Shown: positions 41,098-49,507 of the stretch, piece after piece | How the letters are laid out: every line of letters starts with the position of its first letter | Numbering within the stretch: the stretch's first letter is position 1 | Assembly (NCBI GenBank): GCA_964521575.1 | Contig: CAZFSR010000001.1 | Coordinates: 124,001-188,000, forward strand | Direction: 5' to 3' | Length of the DNA stretch: 64,000 bases | From: 79-D21 sp964521575 | Lineage (GTDB): Bacteria; Synergistota; Synergistia; Synergistales; 79-D21 | Translations under genes and position numbers: made by a program | The notes under the pieces: model-generated | Told to the model about the DNA's origin: nothing | Databases searched by the model: none | The model's input: only the letters and a program-made list of their open reading frames with translations

Positions 41098-41934
41098 ATG
41101 ATGAAGCGCGGGTGGAGAATCGCAACAACGCTGGCCCTCGTGTTCGTCCTGGCACTGGGCGCCGCCGCTATGGCCAAGGCCCCGGTTCTTCGGATGGCCA
41201 CGACGACCAGCACGGACAACACGGGACTTCTGGACTACCTGGCCCCCTTCTTCCAGAAGGACACGGGCATCGAGCTGCAGTGGGTCGCCGTCGGGACGGG
41301 CAAGGCGCTCCAGTACGGCAAGAACGGTGACGTGGACGTCCTTCTCGTCCACGATCCCGAGGCCGAGGCCGCTTTCATGAAGGAAGGAAACGGCAAGGAC
41401 CGGCGTGAGGTCATGTACAACGACTTCATCCTGGTCGGTCCCGCTTCCGACCCCGCGAAGGTCAAGGGCAAGACCATCGCCGAGGCCCTGGGTGCCATCG
41501 CCGCGAAGAAGGCCCCCTTCGCCAGCCGCGGCGACAAGTCCGGCACGCACATGGCCGAGCTCAGGCTTTGGAAGGACGCGGGAATCCCCGCCCCTGACAA
41601 GGAAAGCTGGTACATGTCCCTGGGCCAGGGCATGATCGAGACGCTCACCGTCGCCGGGGAACGGAACGGCTATGCCCTCACCGACCGCGGGACCTACATC
41701 AAGTACGAGGACAACTTCAAGGGGAAACCGCCCCTCGTGATCGTCGTCGAGGGAGACAAGAAACTCTTCAACCAGTACAGCGTCATCGTGGTGGACCCGA
41801 GCCGCGCCCAGGGACTGGCAACCGACCTCGCGGAGCGCTACTCCGCCTGGATGGCTTCCCCGCGGGGGCAGAAGCTGGTCGCCGAATTCAAGATGTCGGG
41901 CAAGCAGCTTTTCTTCCCCAACGCCAAGCCCTAA
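41098..41934 (+). CDS. tupA: TupA-type tungstate/molybdate-binding protein (copy 1)
   Basis: The 278-residue product has a signal peptide (residues 1-24, ending AMA), then RMATTTSTDNTGLLDYL and GTGKAL, the TupA ligand-binding motifs, and ASRGDKSGTH, which holds the oxyanion. TupA binds tungstate with very high affinity and feeds TupBC. AGGAGGAGA precedes the ATG. No tupB or tupC gene follows; a second TupA-like gene does. The leader carries a Moco-riboswitch-like element, so expression should fall when cofactor is plentiful or rise with it, depending on the platform. Confidence 0.87.
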   Translation: MMKRGWRIATTLALVFVLALGAAAMAKAPVLRMATTTSTDNTGLLDYLAPFFQKDTGIELQWVAVGTGKALQYGKNGDVDVLLVHDPEAEAAFMKEGNGKDRREVMYNDFILVGPASDPAKVKGKTIAEALGAIAAKKAPFASRGDKSGTHMAELRLWKDAGIPAPDKESWYMSLGQGMIETLTVAGERNGYALTDRGTYIKYEDNFKGKPPLVIVVEGDKKLFNQYSVIVVDPSRAQGLATDLAERYSAWMASPRGQKLVAEFKMSGKQLFFPNAKP

Positions 41935-41967
41935 TGACCGATTGACCTTACGAGGAGGAACCGACAG

Positions 41968-42828
41968 ATGAGACACACGACCCTGAAACGGTTCACATTA
42001 GCGCTGCTCGTCCTTTCCCTGGCTCTCCTGGCCGTCCTGCCCGCCCTCGCGGCGGACACGGTCCGGATGTCCAGCACCATCGGCCCCATCGACGCGGGAA
42101 TCGTTCCCGCCCTCGTCGACGCCTACGGCAAGAAGACGGGAACCAAGGTGACCTTCGAGGGAGCCGGCACCGGAGCCACCCTTGAAAAGGCCAAGTCGGG
42201 CAACTTCGACATGGTCATGGTCCACGCCCGGTCGCTCGAGGACCAGTTCATCGCGGACGGGTTCGGCGTGGACCGCCGGGACATCATGTTCAACGACTTC
42301 GTGATCCTGGGCCCGGCATCCGATCCTGCCGGGATCAAGGGCATGAAGAGCGCCCCCGACGCGTTGACCCGCATCGCGATCATGGGCGCCCCCTTCGTGA
42401 CCCGCGGCGATATGTCCGGTACCCACGTCAAGGAACTCGAAGTCTGGGAAGCTGCCCATATCAAGCCGGAGGGCGACTGGTACGTCACCTACTCCCTGGG
42501 CAAGCTCGGCAACGGCGCCACGACGGTCTTCGCCAACCGGCGCCAGGCCTACGTGCTGATGGACCGGGCCACCTACCTGACCATGAAGAAGAGCATCACG
42601 CTCGTACCTCTGGTCGAGAGGGACCCGATCCTCCTCAACCTCATCGCCGTCATCCGGGTCAACCCGGCGAAGTTCCAGGGCCTGAACGTCGATGCCGCCA
42701 AGGCTTTTGTCGAATGGCTGGAAAGTGACGAAGCACAGGTCCTGATCAAGGACTTCGGCGTCCAGAAGTACGGCGAACCGCTGTTCTTCCCCAACTCGAA
42801 ACCCTGGAACGCGAAGCACGGGAAATAG
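41968..42828 (+). CDS. TupA-like oxyanion-binding protein (copy 2)
   Basis: The 286-residue product has a signal peptide (residues 1-29) and the same fold as copy 1, with GTGATLEKAKSGNFDMVMVHA and VTRGDMSGTH, but the opening TTTSTDNTG is replaced by SSTIGPIDAG, so its ligand set may differ. It begins 33 bases after copy 1 and AGGAGGAACC precedes the ATG. Without permease genes it must share a transporter or act as a periplasmic sensor or buffer. Confidence 0.83.
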   Translation: MRHTTLKRFTLALLVLSLALLAVLPALAADTVRMSSTIGPIDAGIVPALVDAYGKKTGTKVTFEGAGTGATLEKAKSGNFDMVMVHARSLEDQFIADGFGVDRRDIMFNDFVILGPASDPAGIKGMKSAPDALTRIAIMGAPFVTRGDMSGTHVKELEVWEAAHIKPEGDWYVTYSLGKLGNGATTVFANRRQAYVLMDRATYLTMKKSITLVPLVERDPILLNLIAVIRVNPAKFQGLNVDAAKAFVEWLESDEAQVLIKDFGVQKYGEPLFFPNSKPWNAKHGK

Positions 42829-42853
42829 AGGCAAAAGCAGGCTTCCGAAAGCG

Positions 42854-42887
42854 AAAAGGGGACCGGCCGATGGCCGGTCCCCTTTTT
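42854..42887. terminator. Bidirectional intrinsic terminator
   Basis: A 15-bp stem AAAAGGGGACCGGCC and complement with a GAT loop ends in five T on the plus strand. It separates the convergent tupA and pilin genes. Confidence 0.85.
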
Positions 42888-42912
42888 AATTGGCGGGTTC
42901 CTCGTGTTTTTG

Positions 42913-43080
42913 TCAGATAAGGCCTTTTACGGCATCGATGATGGAACCGAAGAGTTCCCTGTCCAGGAGGTAGAGGGCCAGGAGCGCCCCAACCAGGGCA
43001 ATGGAGACGAACGCCAGGATCAGCCCGTATTCCACCTGTGCCTGCCCAGGGCGGCAGGCCCTTCGAATCCGCCTGATCAT
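42913..43080 (-). CDS. Flp-type pilin-like small protein
   Basis: The 55-residue product has a short basic leader, then GQAQVEYGLILAFVSIALVG, the Flp/Fap type IVb pilin pattern in which a prepilin peptidase cuts just before or within the Q-rich stretch and E at mature position 5 precedes Y. The rest is a single hydrophobic helix and a short tail. AAGGGGGGCAAGGA precedes the ATG at 43080. No Tad/Flp assembly genes are nearby, so it is an orphan. A small membrane protein of another family is possible. Confidence 0.68.
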   Translation of the reverse strand: MIRRIRRACRPGQAQVEYGLILAFVSIALVGALLALYLLDRELFGSIIDAVKGLI

Positions 43081-43178
43081 GTCCTTGCCCCCCTTTTCGT
43101 GCCAAACCCTTTCCCGGGCTGGCCGATTTCCTTCATCTCTTTTCCCGCAGGTCATATTTCGATTATACCCGTTTTTGC

Positions 43179-44567
43179 CTAATCGGCCCCGATTTCGCCG
43201 AGATTCTCAGAATCGGACAGGGAGCGCAGCGGCACCTCTATCGAGGCCGCGCATTCGAGCTCGGCCTCGTCCGAGTGGTTCAGTCCCGCCAGGCGCCTCG
43301 CGCTGACCAGGACCCGGCTTTCCAGCGAACCGACGGCCTTGTTGTAGGAATCGCTCGCGGTTTTAAGCCCCTTTCGGACCCCCTCGAAGTGCCCCAGGAA
43401 AGTCCTGAGCCGGTCATGGAGTTCCCGTCCCGTTTCGCTGATCGCCTTCGCGCTCCGGGCGACCGCCTCCTGGTTCCACCCGTAGGCCACGGCCTTGAGC
43501 AGGGCAAGCAGGGTCGTCGGGGTGGCCAGCATGACACGGTTCTTCGCCCCGTACTCGATCAGCTCGAGGTCGGTTCCGGCCGCCGCGCTCATGAAGGATT
43601 CCCCCGGAAGGAAAAGGACAACGAAATCCGGCGTCTGGGCGAACTGTTTCCAGTAGTCCTTGGCCGAAAGTTTCGCGATGTGGTCCCGTATCTGGCGGCT
43701 ATGGGACTTCAGTTTCTCCGACCGCACACTTTCTTCAGTTGCCTCGACGGCCTCCATGTAGGCCTCGAGGGGCACTTTCGCGTCCACGACGACAATCCGG
43801 TCGTTCGGCAGGGAAACGACGAGGTCGGGACGAAGCCGGCCTTCCTCGCCCGACACGGAAACCTGTTCCTCGAAGTCGCAGTGCTCGATCATCCCGGCCA
43901 GTTCGACAACCCTGCGGAGCTGGATTTCTCCCCACCTCCCGCGCACCTGCGGCTGCCTCAGGGCCTTCACGAGGTTCGCGGTCTCGCCCTGGAGCCGGGC
44001 CTGCGCCTCCGAAAGCCCGCGGATCTGCTCGGTGAGGCCTCCGTAGGCACCCTCCCGCTTGGTCTCGATTTCCCGCATGGCGGTTTCCACCTTGCCGAGG
44101 GATTCCTTGAGCGGCTGGACAACCTGGTCGATGGCCTGGCTTTTCTGCCCCAGGGTTTCCCCGGCCAGCTGCAGGAACGTCTTGCTGTTGGACTCCAGGG
44201 CTTCCCTGGAAAGGGCCTGGAAGGCTTCCGAAAGCCTTGACCTGGCTTCCTCCAGCAGCGACATCTTCGCTTCGGCCGCCGCGGCCTGTTCCTCCATCCT
44301 GGCTTCAAGGGCCGAGCGCTCCGAGTTCAGGCGTCCCAGGGTTTCCCGAAGGGCGTCGTTTTCCGCTTCCCTTTCCTCCACCGCGGCATCGAGGCGCGCT
44401 TTTTCCTCTTCCTGGGCCTTCAGCCGTTCCTCCAGCCTGACGGCCTCCACCTGGACCGACGCAAGCTCGCCACACGTTCTTTTCAGCCGGGACACGGCCC
44501 ACACCGCGGCCAAGAGGGCCCCCAGGACAAGACCTGCCAGGAACGCGGCCCCTATCGGAATCGTCAT
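43179..44567 (-). CDS. rmuC: DNA recombination protein RmuC
   Basis: The 462-residue product has one N-terminal membrane segment (residues 5-25), a long coiled coil (about 30-190) and the RmuC nuclease-like domain with GRWGEIQLRRVVELAGM, DLVVSLPNDRIVVVDAKVPL and SYKAVGSLE-type end. RmuC limits recombination at inverted repeats and is a member of the PD-(D/E)xK-like group. Length is typical. It is a single gene, with a small pilin-like gene downstream. Confidence 0.93.
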   Translation of the reverse strand: MTIPIGAAFLAGLVLGALLAAVWAVSRLKRTCGELASVQVEAVRLEERLKAQEEEKARLDAAVEEREAENDALRETLGRLNSERSALEARMEEQAAAAEAKMSLLEEARSRLSEAFQALSREALESNSKTFLQLAGETLGQKSQAIDQVVQPLKESLGKVETAMREIETKREGAYGGLTEQIRGLSEAQARLQGETANLVKALRQPQVRGRWGEIQLRRVVELAGMIEHCDFEEQVSVSGEEGRLRPDLVVSLPNDRIVVVDAKVPLEAYMEAVEATEESVRSEKLKSHSRQIRDHIAKLSAKDYWKQFAQTPDFVVLFLPGESFMSAAAGTDLELIEYGAKNRVMLATPTTLLALLKAVAYGWNQEAVARSAKAISETGRELHDRLRTFLGHFEGVRKGLKTASDSYNKAVGSLESRVLVSARRLAGLNHSDEAELECAASIEVPLRSLSDSENLGEIGAD

Positions 44568-44683
44568 CCACGAATCGCCTCCCGCGAAGAAAAAGATCCA
44601 CCAAGCTGATTATAGAGGCCCCGGAAAAAAGGCACAAAAAAGCGGCATCCCGCGCCGGGACGCCGCGTTCGTGCCGATCCGGC

Positions 44684-46567
44684 CTACTGGAAGGAGGCGT
44701 TGACCTTTGGGATGAGGTTGCCTTCCAGGATGGCATCGGATACCGAAAGCTTCTCCCTGGCCTTCTCTAGTGCCTCGGGGGTTTCCGACAGAGACTGTCC
44801 CTTCCCGGTGCGGAGGTCGTAGGCCAGTTCCTGCTCGGGCAGGACCCAGGTTTCGTCGTCCAGGAAAGACCCGTTCCGGAAGACCACGAACCCGCTTCCC
44901 GCGTTCAGGAGATCCTGGCCGAAAGCCGTGGGCAGGTCCGTCCCGAGAAGGTTCCCCAGGGTCGGCCCGATATCGATCTGTCCCGTTGCCAGCGTGACTT
45001 TCCCCCTCAGCCTCTCGCGCGGGAGACGGACGATGAAGGGGATCTTCTGGGCCTTTTTCCAGGCCACCGGGTCCGTGAGATCGCCTACGCCCAGGAAACG
45101 GGCGAGGTCGGGCCGGTCTCCCACCGTCAGGCCCGGGTGGTCACCGTAGACCGCGAGGACGCTTCGCTCCAGCAGGCCCTCCCGGCGCAGCCCCGCGACG
45201 AAGGCCCCGATCTGTGCGTCGGCGTAGTGAATGCACCGGAGGTAGTTCCCCAGTTCCGTCCCGGCCAGGTCGCCCAGCGGAAGGGGCGGGATCTTGTCCA
45301 GGTCCATGTTGAAGGGGTAATGGCTCGAAAGCGTGATCAGGAAGGCGTAAAAGGGTTCTTTCTGCGCCTTCAGGATCGGGAGGCTCTGCCGGAAGAAGCT
45401 CTCGTCGCTCAGGCCGAGCCCGATGACCGAATCCACCTTGAAATCGTGGTTGCTGACGAAACGGTCGAATGAAAGCGAGGGATACATCCGCGCCCGGTTC
45501 CAGAAGCCCGGCCTGTCCCCGTGAAGGGCCAGGGTGGCGTAGCCCTTCGCCTTCAGGGCCGAGGCGATGGAATTGAACTCGTTTCCCGCGTAGCGCGTGT
45601 AGGCGACCCCGGAAGGAGCCGGGAACAGGCCCGTGTTGACCAAAAACTCCGCGTCCGCGCTGTTGCCCATGGCCGTCTGGTGGTAGGTTTCCTGGAAGTT
45701 GAGCCCGTGCCTGGCCAGCCGGTTCAGGTTGGGCGTGATCTCCACCCCGCCGACGGAACGGCCCAGGACGAAGGACTGGAGGGCCTCGACCTGGATGACG
45801 ATGAGGTTCTTTCCGGCGGCCACCCCGTGGTGAAGGTGGGCGGTTCCGCCAGGACGGTCCTGGAACCAGCCGAGGACCTCGTCCAGGCCAAGCCCGCTCC
45901 TGGCTGGCCTGAACCTGTCCGTCACGAGGGTCGCCAGGTCGACGAGATGGTAGTTGATCGATCCGATGCTGAGGGCCACCGCGGGACGGTCCCACATGGA
46001 GGCCAGCGCTCCCGGGCAGGTCTTGCCGAAACGGTCGATCCTTACCCCGAAGGGAACGAGGAGGAAAACCGCCAGGGCCCCGACGGCCGCCGTCCGTTTC
46101 CAGTCAAGCCCGGGCAGGGCCTTCGACCTTTTGTGGAGGCGAACGGCCAGGGGAAGGATCACCAGGAAGTCCGCCCAGAGCAGGGCGTCCCCAGGTTCCA
46201 TCAGGGCGGCCACCGCGTCTTTCACGGCCGATAGCTGGGTTCCCAGCCCGAGGTTCCTGAGCGAGAAGAGGTCGGAATAGTAGCGCAGGGACAGAAGGTC
46301 GGTCCAGACGAGGACGGTGAGCCAGAAATCGACGAAAACAAACCCCGCGGCCCTGAACTTCCTGGGCAGGAGGAGGGGCATGACGGCCAGGGCCGCCGAT
46401 GTCCCCATGAAAGCAAGCAGCGTGAGGGGATTCCCGAGGGATCCCTTCATCATCACGTGGTTCAGGTGCATGAACTTCTGGCTGATCGAAACGGCCAGTA
46501 TCCCGGCAAGGGCCATTTCGGCGCCGTCGAACCGGCGGCACAGGTTCTTCCAGGGTGACACTCGCAT
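44684..46567 (-). CDS. LTA-synthase-family membrane phosphoglycerol transferase (sulfatase fold)
   Basis: The 627-residue product has about five N-terminal membrane helices (20-175) and a large extracytoplasmic sulfatase-fold domain with IQVEALQSF (metal Glu261), HQTAMGNSADAEF and VYGDHPG. In LtaS the motif is GKTSDSE with a Thr nucleophile; here Ser303 is at that place. In a diderm the product may add phosphoglycerol to a glycan or lipid instead of lipoteichoic acid. The ATG at 46567 lies one base after GGAGG; an in-frame GTG at 46561 has better spacing. It is divergent from the glycosyltransferase gene. Confidence 0.87.
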   Translation of the reverse strand: MRVSPWKNLCRRFDGAEMALAGILAVSISQKFMHLNHVMMKGSLGNPLTLLAFMGTSAALAVMPLLLPRKFRAAGFVFVDFWLTVLVWTDLLSLRYYSDLFSLRNLGLGTQLSAVKDAVAALMEPGDALLWADFLVILPLAVRLHKRSKALPGLDWKRTAAVGALAVFLLVPFGVRIDRFGKTCPGALASMWDRPAVALSIGSINYHLVDLATLVTDRFRPARSGLGLDEVLGWFQDRPGGTAHLHHGVAAGKNLIVIQVEALQSFVLGRSVGGVEITPNLNRLARHGLNFQETYHQTAMGNSADAEFLVNTGLFPAPSGVAYTRYAGNEFNSIASALKAKGYATLALHGDRPGFWNRARMYPSLSFDRFVSNHDFKVDSVIGLGLSDESFFRQSLPILKAQKEPFYAFLITLSSHYPFNMDLDKIPPLPLGDLAGTELGNYLRCIHYADAQIGAFVAGLRREGLLERSVLAVYGDHPGLTVGDRPDLARFLGVGDLTDPVAWKKAQKIPFIVRLPRERLRGKVTLATGQIDIGPTLGNLLGTDLPTAFGQDLLNAGSGFVVFRNGSFLDDETWVLPEQELAYDLRTGKGQSLSETPEALEKAREKLSVSDAILEGNLIPKVNASFQ

Positions 46568-46825
46568 TCCTCCGTGCGGCTCTCTTCCTTTATATAAGGG
46601 GAAGAGTGCCTGTTTTTTGTCGCGGGCATTTTACACCCATCTTTACAAAATGGGAACAGCCGTCTTACGAATTCCTCAAGATTAAAATTATTAAAGCTTT
46701 TTGAGAAATGGCTACACACATCAAAGGCAAGTTGCGGCTTTTAAAAAAGCCTCTTGCGTTTTTTCCGCCGAATCACTATCATGACTCACGCTGACCCACA
46801 AACTTCAAAAGGTGGTTCCTAAACA
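46568..46825. other. AT-rich divergent intergenic region
   Basis: The 258 bases between the LTA-synthase-type gene and the glycosyltransferase gene are clearly richer in A/T than the rest of the window. TATATAA at 46590 may serve a minus-strand promoter, and GGCTTTT-AA-AAAAGCC (46736-46751) is a small hairpin. No ORF or RNA gene is evident. Confidence 0.4.
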
Positions 46826-48157
46826 ATGGATATTCAACAGAAAGAGATGTTTTTCTGGGCCATGTGGTGGGGCTGGTGGCTTCTCCAGGCCGGTCTCTAC
46901 ACCCTGTTTGCCTTCCTTTTCCTCGACGCGGCCTACCAGTTCGTCATCGGTTTCCGCGGCTGGTGGAGCGCACGCCCCCTTCCCGCCGCGAAGTCTTTCC
47001 GCCGGTTCGCCGTCCTGGTTCCGGCCCATAACGAGGCTGCCGTACTCGACGGGCTCCTCGAGAGCCTCAACCTGCAGGAATACCCCCGGGACCGCTTCGA
47101 TGTCTACGTCTCCTGCGACAACTGCTCGGACAACACCGCGGAGGTCGCCGCCACCCACGGAGCCGTTGCCCTCGTCCGGACGGACACGACGAAAAACGGG
47201 AAGACATGGAACGTCCGGTGGGCGCTCCAGCGCATCCGCCTGGAGGACTACGACGGCCTGGTCATGTTCGACGCCGACAACCTCGCGGACCGGGACTTCC
47301 TGGCGCGGATGAACGACTACATGGAAGCCCACCCCGACGCTGAAGCGATCCAGGGCTGCCTGGACGTCAAGAACCCGGACGACAACTGGCTGACAAGGGC
47401 TTACGCCCTGGCCTACTGGTACACGAACCGTTTCTGGCAGCTCGCCCGCTCCAAGTGGGGGCTGTCCTGCACCCTCGGGGGAACCGGCCTCGTGATCAAA
47501 AGCGCCACGATGCGCCGCCTGGGATGGAACATGCAGAGCCTGACCGAGGACCTGGAACTTTCCACCCGGATCATCCTCTCCGGGAAGCGCGTCCACTGGA
47601 ACGACCATGCCCGACTGTTCGACGAAAAGCCCCAGAGCCTCAAGGTCTCCTGGCGCCAGCGCACGCGCTGGATGCAGGGACACTACTGGGTCTGCTGGCA
47701 CTACGTCTTCGCCGCTCTCAAGCGTTTCGCCCAGACCCGAAGGCTGCAGTACCTCGACCTCGCCCTGTACCTGATGGCCCCGGTCAAGGCGTGCGTTTCC
47801 CTCATCGTGATGATTTCGGGAATGATCTACACCATCGTGAACAACGCCATCCTCTTCCCGACTCTCGGCGCGAAGGTGCCGGAAACAGCCCTGGAATGGG
47901 CCCTTTTCCTGTCCGTTCCCTTCATGATGATCCTCACCTACTGCGCCTGGGTCGACGTCGTCGGCCCATCGAAGCGGAAGGGGCGCCTCGTCCTGAAGTA
48001 CATCACCGCCGTACCCGCCTATTTCTTCTTCGGCCTCACCTGGATCCCCATCCTCTTCAGGGCCGCTTTCATGGCGGGAAGCCAGGCCGTCTGGGTCAAG
48101 ACCGAGCACACCCGCAAGGTTTCCATCGACCAGGTCTCGGCAAGACGGCCCGCCTAG
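46826..48157 (+). CDS. Membrane glycosyltransferase family 2 protein
   Basis: The 443-residue product has an N-terminal membrane helix (10-35), a GT2 domain with VPAHNEA, the DAD motif FDADN, the acceptor motif EDLELS and QRTRWMQG (the QxxRW of processive synthases), and three or four C-terminal helices. It resembles BcsA/HAS/IcaA-type enzymes that make a beta-linked polysaccharide or a lipid-linked glycan and use a UDP-sugar in the cytoplasm. It is 28 bases before a DedA gene and divergent from the phosphoglycerol transferase gene, so envelope glycan assembly is the likely theme. Confidence 0.9.
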   Translation: MDIQQKEMFFWAMWWGWWLLQAGLYTLFAFLFLDAAYQFVIGFRGWWSARPLPAAKSFRRFAVLVPAHNEAAVLDGLLESLNLQEYPRDRFDVYVSCDNCSDNTAEVAATHGAVALVRTDTTKNGKTWNVRWALQRIRLEDYDGLVMFDADNLADRDFLARMNDYMEAHPDAEAIQGCLDVKNPDDNWLTRAYALAYWYTNRFWQLARSKWGLSCTLGGTGLVIKSATMRRLGWNMQSLTEDLELSTRIILSGKRVHWNDHARLFDEKPQSLKVSWRQRTRWMQGHYWVCWHYVFAALKRFAQTRRLQYLDLALYLMAPVKACVSLIVMISGMIYTIVNNAILFPTLGAKVPETALEWALFLSVPFMMILTYCAWVDVVGPSKRKGRLVLKYITAVPAYFFFGLTWIPILFRAAFMAGSQAVWVKTEHTRKVSIDQVSARRPA

Positions 48158-48185
48158 CGCGGATCTTCGGCAAGGTCGGCACGCC

Positions 48186-48800
48186 GTGCTTGATTCATTG
48201 GTCAACTGGCTCGTACAAACGATCGGGCACATGGGCTACCCCGGCATCGTGGGGCTCATGTTCCTCGAATCGTCCTTCTTCCCCTTCCCCAGCGAGGTCG
48301 TAGTGCCGCCCGCGGGCTTTTTGGCAGCCAAGGGACAGATGAGCCTTGTCCTCGTCATCGCTTCGGGCATCCTGGGAAGCCTCTTCGGAGCCCTTTTCAA
48401 CTACTGGTTATCCCTCCATTACGGACGGCCGTTCTTCCTCCGGTGGGGCCGGTATTTCTTCGTCAACGAGAAGTCCCTTGACCGGGCCGACCGGTTTTTC
48501 GCCGATCACGGCCACATCAGCACCTTCGTCGGCCGACTCCTGCCGGTCATCCGCCAGTACATCTCCCTGCCGGCCGGGCTGGCCAGGATGAACATTCCCC
48601 TTTTCATTCTCTACACCAGCCTCGGGTCGGGGATCTGGGTGGTCGTCCTGGCCCTGGTGGGATTCTGGCTCGGCGGCGACGAAGCCGGCATGGCGACGGC
48701 TATTCACCGGATCACGCTCTTGCTGGCGGGCTTTTGCCTTTTCCTCGTGGGGGCTTACGTGTTCCTGAAGCGGAAAGGCAGGACAGCCGGGGAGGGTTAA
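48186..48800 (+). CDS. DedA family membrane protein
   Basis: The 204-residue product has the DedA/VTT arrangement: FLESSFFPFPSE with the re-entrant loop and its acidic residue, GALFNYWLSLHYGRPF, then FVGRLLPVIRQYISLPAG with the conserved Arg-Pro pattern, and a C-terminal helix. DedA proteins flip undecaprenyl phosphate or lipids and support envelope synthesis. It follows the GT2 gene in the same direction, which fits recycling of lipid carrier. Confidence 0.92.
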   Translation: MLDSLVNWLVQTIGHMGYPGIVGLMFLESSFFPFPSEVVVPPAGFLAAKGQMSLVLVIASGILGSLFGALFNYWLSLHYGRPFFLRWGRYFFVNEKSLDRADRFFADHGHISTFVGRLLPVIRQYISLPAGLARMNIPLFILYTSLGSGIWVVVLALVGFWLGGDEAGMATAIHRITLLLAGFCLFLVGAYVFLKRKGRTAGEG

Positions 48801-48979
48801 TGCGCTGCGAACCCCGCTTTGGTTTGGAAAGATGGTTCTTTTTTTCACTATCAGGACGGATTTCCCGGATCGCCCCGCAAAAGCGCTATTTTTGTCCTAG
48901 ACAAGGCGTTTGGTTTTTGATACGATTGCCGAGTTTTGAGATAACCTAATTTCCTTAAAATATAGAAAGGGTGTTCACA

Positions 48980-49459
48980 ATGAACCTGGAAGCAGAAAGA
49001 CTGTTGGATCGCATTGGTTTGGAAATCCTGTCGGCCCTCCAGGAAGACGGGCGCATCACCTTCAGCGAACTGGGCAAGCGGGTCGGCCTCTCCAGCCCGG
49101 CTATCTCCGAAAGGGTGCGGAGGATGGAAGAAGCCGGCATCATCAAGGGGTACCGAGCCATCGTGGATCCCGAGAAGATGGGCTATCCCATCACCGCGGC
49201 GGTCCGCCTCAGCTCCTCCCGCGAGCGGCAGGAAGAGCTCCTCGATTTCCTCAAGGGACGAAAGGAAGTCCTCGGCTGCAACCGCGTGACGGGCGCCGAT
49301 TCGTTCCTCCTGAAAGTCATCGTCACGAACGTCTCCCACCTGGAGTCGCTCCTTGACCTCCTCTCCAAGTTCGGCCAGCCGGTCACGTCCATCGTGCTTT
49401 CCGTGCCGATCGATTACCGGCCCATCCAGAAATGGTACGACGGGGAAGAGAACGCCTAG
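48980..49459 (+). CDS. Lrp/AsnC-family transcriptional regulator
   Basis: The 159-residue product has an N-terminal HTH (ILSALQEDGRITFSELGKRV-like, then VGLSSPAISERVRRMEEAGII) and a C-terminal RAM/AsnC ligand domain with the GADSFLLKV strand. It senses amino acids and controls their metabolism as a dimer or octamer. I choose ATG 48980 since AAAGGG sits nine bases upstream; a GTG three codons earlier is too close. It is a single gene that ends in a strong terminator. Confidence 0.92.
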   Translation: MNLEAERLLDRIGLEILSALQEDGRITFSELGKRVGLSSPAISERVRRMEEAGIIKGYRAIVDPEKMGYPITAAVRLSSSRERQEELLDFLKGRKEVLGCNRVTGADSFLLKVIVTNVSHLESLLDLLSKFGQPVTSIVLSVPIDYRPIQKWYDGEENA

Positions 49460-49470
49460 GCCTGGAATGA

Positions 49471-49507
49471 GAAGCCCCCGCCTTCACGGCGGGGGCTTCT
49501 TTTTTTC
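49471..49507 (+). terminator. Intrinsic terminator of the Lrp gene
   Basis: A 12-bp stem GAAGCCCCCGCC and complement with a 5-base loop is followed by seven T. It also separates the Lrp gene from the convergent P-loop ATPase gene. Confidence 0.88.
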
